From positions 1 to 64,000 of the forward strand of contig NZ_BAGL01000123.1 of assembly GCF_000308875.1 (NCBI RefSeq): a stretch of DNA of 64,000 nt, given 5' to 3'. The notes beneath the pieces were generated by a model. The model did no database searches. It was given only the letters and a program-made list of their open reading frames with translations, and was not told the DNA's origin. This document shows positions 18,559 through 26,291 of the stretch, piece after piece. Position numbers and translations under genes: made by a program. This stretch comes from Nocardia transvalensis NBRC 15921. Its GTDB lineage: Bacteria > Actinomycetota > Actinomycetes > Mycobacteriales > Mycobacteriaceae. The stretch's first letter is position 1. Each line of letters starts with the position of its first letter.

Positions 18559-19841
18559 GCACCCTCGCCGACGCCGTCGGCAAACTTCGCGGTGACGAGG
18601 CGTTCCACGCGTGGCAACTGCGGTTCTTCGATCCGAGCCGGTGGTATCCGGGGGAGGTGTGGCGCCGCTTCGTGCGCTGGTCGGCGGTGAGCCGCCGGCG
18701 GTGGTGGGCCGTTTGGTCCGCGGTGGTTTTCGTCGTTCTGTTCGTCGTGCCGATCGCCGTCGGGGCGGTGGCCACCGCGCAAACCGGCAGCGGTACCGGC
18801 GCCGCCACCGACACAACGGCGGGCGGCAACGCCGGGCTCAGCTGGATGAATGTTCGTGATTCCTCCGGGGTTCAGGTCTCGAATTACTTTCTTGTGCTCG
18901 ATTACGGCAGTCTGTTCCGGCCGGGCACCACTGCCATCTCGCTCGTGCTCAATCTGGAGTTCGCCGGTTGGACCGTGATCGTGACGACGGCCATCTGGTT
19001 GATCGGCTGGGCACTGAGCTTCAAATGGCTCAACGTCGTCGCCGCGCCGCTGCGTGGTACCGCCGAGGCCCTGACCGGACAGATCGCGACTCCGCTGATG
19101 CTGGTGGCCGCGGCGACCATCGGCGCGTTCTTCGTCGCCTATTTCGTCGTTCGTGGGTTCTACACGAGGGCGACCATGCAGGTGGTCACCATGCTGCTGG
19201 TGGCCATCATCGGCACCCTGTTCCTGGCGGAACCGCTGGGAGAGGTCCTCGGCCCCGAGGGGTGGCTGGCGCAGGGCCGCAATGTGGGACTCTCGGTGGC
19301 GGCGGGGCTCAACGGGAAGTCGGATACCGATCCGACGATGCTGGTGGAGACGATGCAGACCGGTCTGGCCGACAACTACGCTCGAAAACCGTTGCAGATC
19401 TGGAATTTCGGTCACGCCGTGGACGGCAACCCGACGTGCCGCTCGATGTGGTCGGCGGGCATCAACTCCGGTAACGAAGATCGGCTCCGGAACGGGATGA
19501 AAGCCTGCGGTGACGGTGCGGCGTACGAAGCGGCCGGTCATGCCACCGCGGGGCAGATCGGCGCCGGGCTCATGCTGCTGATCTCCGGTGTGGTCGTGTT
19601 GATATTCGCCCTCTACATGGGGCTCAGGATCATCACGGCCGGATTCCAGGCGGTCTACCACGGCTTCATGGCGATCTTCGGATTCGCCGCGGGCGGTTTC
19701 ATCTACGGGCCGACGCAGACCTTTTTGATCCGTAATGTCGTCGACGCATTCATAGCCGCGGGGCGAATGACGATATTTACGGTGTTCCTGGGAGTTTATC
19801 AGCTTTTCATGAGCGATCTGTTTCAGCAGTTCGGAGGTTAG
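18555..19841 (+). CDS. VirB6/TrbL-like multispanning membrane protein
   Basis: A 428-residue polytopic protein. A cytoplasmic N-terminus of about 50 residues leads to hydrophobic segments near residues 55-78, 133-155, 175-200, 207-225, 335-358, 365-390 and 400-425. A soluble extracytoplasmic loop (about 245-330) contains two cysteines that could form a disulfide. This layout, right after VirB4, fits the VirB6/TrbL channel component. It begins with GTG overlapping the VirB4-like stop. Confidence 0.72.
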   Translation: MSTLADAVGKLRGDEAFHAWQLRFFDPSRWYPGEVWRRFVRWSAVSRRRWWAVWSAVVFVVLFVVPIAVGAVATAQTGSGTGAATDTTAGGNAGLSWMNVRDSSGVQVSNYFLVLDYGSLFRPGTTAISLVLNLEFAGWTVIVTTAIWLIGWALSFKWLNVVAAPLRGTAEALTGQIATPLMLVAAATIGAFFVAYFVVRGFYTRATMQVVTMLLVAIIGTLFLAEPLGEVLGPEGWLAQGRNVGLSVAAGLNGKSDTDPTMLVETMQTGLADNYARKPLQIWNFGHAVDGNPTCRSMWSAGINSGNEDRLRNGMKACGDGAAYEAAGHATAGQIGAGLMLLISGVVVLIFALYMGLRIITAGFQAVYHGFMAIFGFAAGGFIYGPTQTFLIRNVVDAFIAAGRMTIFTVFLGVYQLFMSDLFQQFGG

Positions 19842-19843
19842 CC

Positions 19844-21139
19844 ATGGAAATACTTTTCCTCGCGACCATTGTGAACATAGTCGTCATCGTCCTGATCTCG
19901 AAACTGAGCAATTCCCTCGACGATGGAAGTGACAATATCGCGAATCGGATCGCGCTCGCGTCACAGGGCACGGGAGGTGGCGGTGGCGGTGGTGGTGGCG
20001 GCCACGCGCTGGGTATGGGCCAGATCGGCGCCAACCGCGGTATGTCGCCCCTGTCGGTCTTCGCCGACGCCAGCACCATCGCCGGCTCGCCGCTGACGGA
20101 ATGGGCGATGCTGGGCATCCCGGGATCGTTCCACCCGCAGGCGAAGCTGAAGCGGGATCTGCAGCGGATGCAGGCCCAGCCGTGGCTGAACGAGCCGAGA
20201 ATGCCCACGATTCAACACTCACAAGGCCTCAAATGGGCGCAGATCGGTCGCAACTACGCGCGGGACGCGAACAACTACGGCGGCATAGATACCGTCCGTG
20301 GCGCGGCGGCAGGCGTCACGGGCACGCTCGACGCGGGCGGATTCATCAGTGACGTGGTCGGTGCCCATCGCATGGCGGGCGGTCGCAACGAAAAGCAGGC
20401 GGCGATCGCCGGCCGGTCGTTCGAGATCGTCCAGAAGATGGCGAAGAACCAGCCGTTCAAGGACGACGACCTATCATTTATCGCGGCGGCCGTAGGGCGT
20501 GCGCACGATCAGACTATTTCGTTTCTCAACAGAGACACTTTTCAAGGCGGATACGGTGGCATCGATGAGGACGAGCTGGCGGCCGACTACGCGACGATGC
20601 GTCAGGGTGCTCGTCTTTTTCGCAGATTCCGACCCGGCGGAATTCCGCTCGATGGCGGTACGGGGCACGGCGCGCAAACCGATTTCGTGACGAGATATAT
20701 GGATCGCAGCGTGAGCGATCAGGAAAAAGATCGTATGATCCATGTTTTGAACCACATGGCTAATGGTGGTAGTGCGGGCGGGCTCGAAGTCGAAGGTGAT
20801 GCGCGAGAGACGGCTCGACGACGGGCGTTGTACGGTCGAATGCGAATCAATAATATCGGTGCCGACGAGGCGAGCGATATGCGTCTGTGGATCAGGAACG
20901 AGCACGCCAAGCAGATGCTGGAAAAAATCGACGGCCGCAATGGATTCTTGAGAGACGTCTCCGATGAACACCGACTGCTGGCGGTGCGTGAAGAGCTCAA
21001 CGAGAGCATCAAGACACAGAACCGGTTCGAAGGAGAAGAAGGCGCTTCGGCACCTCGTATGTCGGTGACCTTGCAGGACGTCCATCATCCGAATTGGGCT
21101 ACCGGTCTCGGCGACATCCAAAGAATGCTCGACGCCTAG
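19844..21139 (+). CDS. Conjugation-operon protein with N-terminal anchor, unrecognised
   Basis: A 431-residue protein with an N-terminal transmembrane segment (about residues 3-19) and a run of ten glycines near residue 45. A long hydrophilic, helix-rich body with many charged residues follows. It starts two bases after the VirB6-like gene, so it belongs to the same operon. The second half (20480-21020) is visibly less GC-rich than its neighbours, with many AT-ending codons. I do not recognise the family; it could be a cytoplasmic partner of the VirB6 or VirB4 proteins. Confidence 0.75.
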   Translation: MEILFLATIVNIVVIVLISKLSNSLDDGSDNIANRIALASQGTGGGGGGGGGGHALGMGQIGANRGMSPLSVFADASTIAGSPLTEWAMLGIPGSFHPQAKLKRDLQRMQAQPWLNEPRMPTIQHSQGLKWAQIGRNYARDANNYGGIDTVRGAAAGVTGTLDAGGFISDVVGAHRMAGGRNEKQAAIAGRSFEIVQKMAKNQPFKDDDLSFIAAAVGRAHDQTISFLNRDTFQGGYGGIDEDELAADYATMRQGARLFRRFRPGGIPLDGGTGHGAQTDFVTRYMDRSVSDQEKDRMIHVLNHMANGGSAGGLEVEGDARETARRRALYGRMRINNIGADEASDMRLWIRNEHAKQMLEKIDGRNGFLRDVSDEHRLLAVREELNESIKTQNRFEGEEGASAPRMSVTLQDVHHPNWATGLGDIQRMLDA

Positions 21140-21178
21140 CGCGAGTGGACCGTAGGTCCGTGAACCAGAGAGAATGCG

Positions 21179-22081
21179 ATGCTCAACCGTCTGACCACAA
21201 TATCGCTGCTGATAGCATTGATACCTTTCTGGGGCTGGGCCGGTGTCGCGGTGTTCGCGGTCATTATTCTCCTCCTGACGATGGTGGTCATGATCACCGG
21301 CAGCACGACCTCGGCGCTGTCGTCGGATTTTCACTACCAGTGCGACAGCGCGATCGGCCCGGACGCGTCGATCGTCGGCACCGCGAATCCGGGAACGGAG
21401 GCCGGCGGTGACGAAGCGCGGTACTCGTCGACCGAGACGCCATCGGCAGCCCCCACCACCAACCCGTACGCCAGCCTGACCGTCGCTCCGGAGGATCGCA
21501 ACGTCTCCGACTGGCAGCGCAGCTGTCTGACGGCCATGCGGCAGGCTCCCTACCAGTTGCCGCCGTTGCGGACGGCCAACGTGGGTGGTGTCGCTCAGTG
21601 CGCCGGTCAGCTCGCGCTGAGTAAGGGACAGAGCGGAGGTGGTGCCTCGGCCGGCAGCGACGACTCGGCGGCACTGGCGAGGGACGTGATCGCGGAGGCA
21701 TCGCTGGCCGCGCTGACCGGGCGCTGCGGGGGGTCGGGTTCGTCCGCTGCCGAGCCCGTGCCGGCACCGGCCGCCACCGATCAGGCGACCGAGTCGTGTG
21801 CCCGGATAACCCGCGACGCGGGCGCGGCGCCGACCACGGTGACGCTTCCCGGCACCGTCGCGGCGCAGGCCGCCTGCGGGCAGCGGGTCGCGAAATCCGC
21901 GATGTCCGCGGGTGATCTGGTGTTCTGGGACTTCCGGAACAACGCCCCCACCCGGGTCGGCGTCGCGGTGGGCGGCACCCAGCTGGTCACGGTCGATCCG
22001 TCGACCGGCCGCGTCGTGGAACTGGCCGTGCCGGGTGACGCGGACGTGCGGGTGAAGCGAGTGTTGCGGGGCGACTCGTGA
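21179..22081 (+). CDS. Membrane-anchored degenerate NlpC/P60-like protein
   Basis: A 300-residue protein. A long hydrophobic hairpin at residues 7-44 is followed by an Ala/Ser/Thr-rich linker and a C-terminal segment shaped like NlpC/P60. The nucleophile region reads SCARIT (Cys at about 207) and is followed by SAGDLVFWDFRNNAPTRVGVAVG, the family's GDLVFF...HVGIYVG region. The catalytic His position is Arg (about 259), so hydrolase activity is probably lost. It may act as a peptidoglycan-binding or structural part of the channel. It lies within the conjugation-like operon, between the unrecognised 431-residue protein and the transglycosylase. Confidence 0.65.
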   Translation: MLNRLTTISLLIALIPFWGWAGVAVFAVIILLLTMVVMITGSTTSALSSDFHYQCDSAIGPDASIVGTANPGTEAGGDEARYSSTETPSAAPTTNPYASLTVAPEDRNVSDWQRSCLTAMRQAPYQLPPLRTANVGGVAQCAGQLALSKGQSGGGASAGSDDSAALARDVIAEASLAALTGRCGGSGSSAAEPVPAPAATDQATESCARITRDAGAAPTTVTLPGTVAAQAACGQRVAKSAMSAGDLVFWDFRNNAPTRVGVAVGGTQLVTVDPSTGRVVELAVPGDADVRVKRVLRGDS

Positions 22082-22139
22082 CCGGCATTCCGGGAACCGG
22101 GCGAAGACGGCGACCCGGCAGAGCGTTCGCGAGGCGGTA

Positions 22140-23315
22140 ATGGCAGGCGAGAGCGAGGGGCGGGAGGCCGGAGTCGACGGCGTCCGGGGACCTCGCTCGG
22201 ATATCGCGGTCGCCGAACCGCGCGATGCCCCGGCATCGTCCCGGTCGCGTGCTCGCCCGCGTGCGTCAGCGGCCCCGGGGACGGCCACGCCCGCGACGTC
22301 CTCGACCGCCTCGAGCCCGCCGCGGACCGGCGAATCCCGGGCTCCGGCAGCTGCCACCCCATCGCCCACGCAGGCGGGCGGGGATGCCTCGGCGGTGGCC
22401 GCGACGATTCCGATGGCCGCCGTCGCGATGGGCGCGCTCGCCGCCATGGCCGCCGGTTACGGGTCCGGCATTCCGGGTGAATCCGGGCAACCCTATGCGC
22501 CGCCGGTATTGCCCTCCGACGCTCCCACCGGGCCGGTCGCGTGGGACGGCGCAATGAGCGCGGGATACGGGGCCGGCAACCAGGAAAGAGCCGGAAAAGG
22601 CAGCGCGATGGGCCACCTCGACGAGGAACTGGGCCGGTTGCTCGGCGCCGCCGCGGACGATACGACCGCCGGGCGGGCGGCCGTCGCTGCCGTTATCGCG
22701 GAGACGAACGCCGCGCTGACCGCACTCGGGCCGGTGGCGCACACCGCGGCGGGACAGCGTCAGGTCATGCAGACGCTCGGCGCCGCGTTACAGCGCGCCG
22801 GATCGGTGCTCGGAACGGGCCGGGCCGCATCCGCTGTCACCGCCGAACAGGTGTCAGCGCTGGCCGACCGGTACGTGTCGGAGTCTTCGGGGCCTCGCGG
22901 ACAGCCGGGCGTCCACGGTGCGGGCAGCGGCGGGGGTCCGCCATCGGCTCTGCCGCCGGGCAACACGGGCCGATGGATCGGTGAGGCACTGCAGATCCTG
23001 CGGCAGCAGGGCTATGACACGGATCAGATCGATCCGTCGGCCATCGCCGCGATCATTCAGCACGAATCCAGCGGAAATCCGCACGCGATCAACAACTGGG
23101 ACAGCAATGCCGCCGCGGGGACACCGTCGAAGGGCCTCATGCAGACCATCGACCCGACCTTCAACGCCTATGCGCTGCCCGGCCATCGCGATATCTGGAA
23201 TCCGGTGGACAACATCATCGCCGGGGTGCGATATGCCATCGATCGGTACGGATCGGTCGGCAATGTGCCGGGGGTGGCGCAGATGCGGGCCGGCGGTTCG
23301 TACGTCGGTTACTGA
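22140..23315 (+). CDS. Lytic transglycosylase (SLT domain) with helical domain
   Basis: A 391-residue protein. Residues 1-145 are low-complexity Ala/Pro/Ser. Residues 160-255 are a helical domain with the pattern LGPVAHTAAGQRQVMQTL, also found in the convergent NlpC/P60 protein. The C-terminal SLT domain has catalytic Glu309 in IIQHESSGNPHAIN, then GLMQTIDPTF and the NIIAGVRYAIDRYG helix. It would cleave glycan strands to let the channel through, the VirB1 role. It has no evident signal peptide, so export may depend on the co-encoded machinery. It overlaps the convergent gene end by seven bases. Confidence 0.85.
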   Translation: MAGESEGREAGVDGVRGPRSDIAVAEPRDAPASSRSRARPRASAAPGTATPATSSTASSPPRTGESRAPAAATPSPTQAGGDASAVAATIPMAAVAMGALAAMAAGYGSGIPGESGQPYAPPVLPSDAPTGPVAWDGAMSAGYGAGNQERAGKGSAMGHLDEELGRLLGAAADDTTAGRAAVAAVIAETNAALTALGPVAHTAAGQRQVMQTLGAALQRAGSVLGTGRAASAVTAEQVSALADRYVSESSGPRGQPGVHGAGSGGGPPSALPPGNTGRWIGEALQILRQQGYDTDQIDPSAIAAIIQHESSGNPHAINNWDSNAAAGTPSKGLMQTIDPTFNAYALPGHRDIWNPVDNIIAGVRYAIDRYGSVGNVPGVAQMRAGGSYVGY

Positions 23316-24766
23316 GATCCGGTCCAGCGGCTCGCGTAATAGCTACTCGGCAGCGAGGTCACCTTCACGCTGGAGCCCGGACGAGGAGCCTCGACACACT
23401 TTCCGTTTCCGACGTACATCATGACGTGGCCAGGATTCCCGCCGTTGTACTGCGCGGCCGGAAAAATCAGGTCACCCGGCTGGATATCGCCCGGGCGAAC
23501 CTTGGGGAGCTGGCGGTACTGATCCTTGGCGACGCGAGGGATATTGACCCCGGCGGCCTTCGCTGAGTACTGCATGAGGCCGGAACAATCGAAGGAATTC
23601 GGGCCCTCGGCTCCCCAGACGTAAGGGTCGCCGACCTGGGCGAGGGCCACGGCAACCGCTCGCTGCGCCGCCGGCGACCCGCCCGATGCGGTAGGGGCTG
23701 CGGCAGTGTAGTTCCGGCCGGCCAGGTTGTAGATGTATTGCTTGGTCAGCTCGTTGATCTCTTTGGCGGTCTGCGACGCGGTGACATTGTCGGCGGAGAC
23801 GATCTTCTCCGCTTTCTGGACCGCGGCGGTGAGGATCTGGTGCACACGCTGCTGCCCGGCCTTGGTGTAGGCGGCGGGGCCCAGCTCCGCCAGGGCGACG
23901 TCCACCTCGCGCAGCAGCTGGTTGACGGCCTTCTTGTTCATCTTGTTGTTTCCGGCGATGCTGCGCATGTAGCGCACGAGCTGGTTGTCGAGATTGTTGA
24001 AGGCCTTCGCCACGGTGCGCTGATACAGCCGCTTGAACTTCACGGCCTTCGCGGTCGATCCGGAACCACCCGTGGATCCCGAGGTTTCGGGCAGTCCGCC
24101 GTTTTCCGGACTGGTGGGATTATCGACCCCGTAGACCGACTGAAGCTTCTTGAGCACGTTGATCGCGTTTTCCGCCTCCGGCGTCAGCGCTGTCGCCGTA
24201 CCGCTGGTTGGGGTTGTGGCGGGCGCCGCCGATCCGCCGCCACCGCCGCCGCCGAGACCTGAGAGCGCCGAGGCGAGCATCGGCAGCATGGTCACGGCCA
24301 TCGCACCGGCGGACAGGGCGGCCGGTGCCAGCGCGGCGACGGTGTCGAGATCCACCCCGGGTCCGGGAGGGGGGCCGTCGCCCCAGGCGGGGGGCATGGG
24401 CAGCTGCGTAGTCGAGCCCTGCGGCCCTGCCGTCCCCGAAGGGACCGCGTCGGGAGCGATGGTCGGCGGGGCGCCGACCGCGGTCGCCCCGTTAGGCGGA
24501 GGTGCCCCATTTGCCGAGGGAGCCGCCGTATTCGTCCCGGACCCCGTCGTATCCGAGCCGTTCTGGCCCGGCTGGCTTTGCGGTTTCGCGGAACGATTCG
24601 GATCGGTGGCGACGGGCGGGCTCGGTGCGGGCGTGCCTTCGGGGCGGGAGCGTTGGGGCGCCGGCCTGTCCGTCCACGGTGTCGCGGTTCCGGAATCGTT
24701 CCCTTCGACTTCGGCGTCGGGATCTTCCGGTGTGGTATCGGGCGCGATGTCCGCGGGGGTGTTCAT
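23309..24766 (-). CDS. NlpC/P60 endopeptidase with helical domain
   Basis: A 485-residue protein. The Pro/Thr-rich first 150 residues are followed by a hydrophobic stretch (VAALAPAALSAGAMAVTMLPMLASAL). A helical domain (about 235-345) contains LAELGPAAYTKAGQQRVHQIL, matching the transglycosylase. The C-terminal NlpC/P60 domain has nucleophile Cys394 (FDCSGL) and His447 (GHVMMYVG), so it should cut peptide stems of peptidoglycan. It has no classical signal peptide. It is the only gene of block A on the minus strand, convergent with the transglycosylase gene. Confidence 0.87.
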   Translation of the reverse strand: MNTPADIAPDTTPEDPDAEVEGNDSGTATPWTDRPAPQRSRPEGTPAPSPPVATDPNRSAKPQSQPGQNGSDTTGSGTNTAAPSANGAPPPNGATAVGAPPTIAPDAVPSGTAGPQGSTTQLPMPPAWGDGPPPGPGVDLDTVAALAPAALSAGAMAVTMLPMLASALSGLGGGGGGGSAAPATTPTSGTATALTPEAENAINVLKKLQSVYGVDNPTSPENGGLPETSGSTGGSGSTAKAVKFKRLYQRTVAKAFNNLDNQLVRYMRSIAGNNKMNKKAVNQLLREVDVALAELGPAAYTKAGQQRVHQILTAAVQKAEKIVSADNVTASQTAKEINELTKQYIYNLAGRNYTAAAPTASGGSPAAQRAVAVALAQVGDPYVWGAEGPNSFDCSGLMQYSAKAAGVNIPRVAKDQYRQLPKVRPGDIQPGDLIFPAAQYNGGNPGHVMMYVGNGKCVEAPRPGSSVKVTSLPSSYYASRWTGSQ

Positions 24767-24993
24767 CGGTTACCACCTCGAGTGTTCGTTCCACCGGTCG
24801 AGCGTGCGCCGAGAGAGCCGTGTTTACCGGCGGCGAGATGCTCGCGGTGTCGCTCGGGCGGGTAGGAGGGGCTCATCGCGGTCGGCTGCTCCATCGACTC
24901 CGGTGTATGGAAGGTGATGGTGGTCATGGCATTACGGGCACGATCGTGTCGGTGGCCCGAGGTTCATTTTGGCCGGGACCGTCCGGCCACCGG

Positions 24994-25020
24994 TCCCCAC
25001 CATTGGGAATCCTCGACAAT
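24994..25020 (+). promoter_or_regulatory. Palindrome plus GACAAT, promoter of the first glycine-zipper gene
   Basis: TCCCCA-CCAT-TGGGAA (24994-25009), five bases, then GACAAT (25015-25020), giving a leader of about 80 bases to the ATG at 25108. It differs from the consensus at one base of the left half. The surrounding 24767-25107 gap also holds the divergent start of the NlpC/P60 gene; no further gene is seen there. Confidence 0.7.
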
Positions 25021-25107
25021 GAAGGGGTCTCATAGGAGCGCTCGAGTGGCACGCCGACGCGGGCATGTCTCGAGCTGGATTCTGCTGGATAGCGGAGCGG
25101 TGATCGT

Positions 25108-25569
25108 ATGTGGGGTTGGCTCAAATCCGGACTGGACTTCGACATCGTCGGTGGTCTCCGGGTCAAGGATGTCCTGGTCGGCGCGGCGGCTGTCGGCATC
25201 ACGGCGGCAACCGGCGGTGTGGGTGGGTTGGTGCTCGCCGGCGCCGGCGCCGGGCTTCTCGGCGGCGGGATCGAAGCCCTCGAAGGTAAGAGTGCCCACG
25301 AAGCGATACAGACCGGACTCATGGACGGAGTGTTCAGCATGGTGGGGGGCGGGGTGGCCGGCAGGCTCGCGGGGCGTGGCGCGCTCGGTTTCCTCGGCAA
25401 CAACTTCGGCAGAGCAGCGACCAATTCGACCCTTGGCCAAGCCATCGGCCGAGGTGTCGGCGGCGCGCTCGGCAACGCATTTCAAAATCGTGACGGGTCG
25501 GCGGATTCACCGGCAGTGCAGGAACTACCGGTGAAGCCGATAGGCCCGGGCGCGACGGCGGCTGCGTGA
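25108..25569 (+). CDS. Glycine-zipper hydrophobic protein, copy 1
   Basis: A 153-residue protein. A short amphipathic start leads to FDIVGGLRVKDVLVGAAAVG, then Gly/Ala-rich hydrophobic segments with GxxxG spacing (about residues 28-60 and 72-110). The hydrophilic end contains FQNRDGS and PVKPIGPG. It is the tandem paralogue of the gene at 25809: head, FQNRDGS and the last 12 residues are nearly the same. It has no signal peptide. Glycine-zipper segments insert in or cross membranes, so a secreted membrane-active or channel-associated role is possible but unproven. Confidence 0.75.
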   Translation: MWGWLKSGLDFDIVGGLRVKDVLVGAAAVGITAATGGVGGLVLAGAGAGLLGGGIEALEGKSAHEAIQTGLMDGVFSMVGGGVAGRLAGRGALGFLGNNFGRAATNSTLGQAIGRGVGGALGNAFQNRDGSADSPAVQELPVKPIGPGATAAA

Positions 25570-25599
25570 CGGAACTCGACTCCGGACGGCGGACCTCGG

Positions 25600-25626
25600 T
25601 TCCCAATATTGGGAATCCTCGACAAT
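25600..25626 (+). promoter_or_regulatory. Palindrome plus GACAAT, promoter of the second glycine-zipper gene
   Basis: A perfect TTCCCA-ATAT-TGGGAA (25600-25615), then TCCTC and GACAAT (25621-25626). The palindrome's right half and the GACAAT segment are almost base-identical to the copy at 25004-25020, so promoter and gene were duplicated together. Confidence 0.75.
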
Positions 25627-25808
25627 AAGTGGGTCCCATGAGCGTTCCCGAGTGGCATGCCGCGCGCGTAGAACGCTTGACCGGAAGGGTGGATCGATGC
25701 AGGTAGGACGCGGGCTCCGGCGTCGCGATCGCGCGTGCCTATCCGGATCCGCGATGGTGTCGCGTGTGCCGCGGACCGGGACCTGCTGGATAGCGGAGCG
25801 GTGATCGT

Positions 25809-26282
25809 ATGAGTTTTTCGAGTTTTATGAACTTCGACATCGTCGGCGGTCTCCGGGTCCAGGATGTCCTCGTCGGTGCGGCGGCTACGGCATTCACGGT
25901 CGGGACCGGTGGTCTCGGCGGGCTGGCGCTCGGCGCCGGCGCGGCTGCCCTGACCGGCGGGACGATCGAAGGTTTCAAGACCGGGAGTGTTCACGACGGG
26001 ATACAGACCGGGCTTGTCGATGGGGCGCTCAGCCTGGTGGGTGGCGGGGTAGCCAATCGCTTTGCCGCGCGTGCCGGCACCCGTGCGCTCGCCGGCTTCC
26101 CCCGCGGTGCCACGCTGAACGCTCGGATGCTTACCAGGCAGAACCTCGTCCGCAGAGCCGGTGAGGGCCTCGGCGGAACATTGGCCAGTGCTTTTCAGAA
26201 CCGTGACGGGTCGGGGAACCCGGCGGCGGTGGCGGAGCTGCCGGTGAAGCCGATCGGCCCCGGCTCGACGGCGGCGGCGTAA
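25809..26282 (+). CDS. Glycine-zipper hydrophobic protein, copy 2
   Basis: A 157-residue paralogue of the preceding gene. It shares FDIVGGLRV-DVLVGAAA, the two Gly/Ala-rich segments, FQNRDGS and the PVKPIGPG end, while the central loop has diverged (RALAGFPRGATLNA). The leader also repeats the bases just before the ATG (CTGGATAGCGGAGCGGTGAT), but is about 100 bases longer than in copy 1. The gene is ten bases ahead of the large 638-residue protein gene and probably co-transcribed with it. Confidence 0.75.
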   Translation: MSFSSFMNFDIVGGLRVQDVLVGAAATAFTVGTGGLGGLALGAGAAALTGGTIEGFKTGSVHDGIQTGLVDGALSLVGGGVANRFAARAGTRALAGFPRGATLNARMLTRQNLVRRAGEGLGGTLASAFQNRDGSGNPAAVAELPVKPIGPGSTAAA

Positions 26283-26291
26283 GGATCGTCT

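Noticed and set aside
22090..22105. TTCCGGGAA near the start of the transglycosylase gene
   Set aside because: It is a palindrome, but the half-sites have no 4-base spacer and no promoter-like hexamer follows; it does not fit the locus motif.
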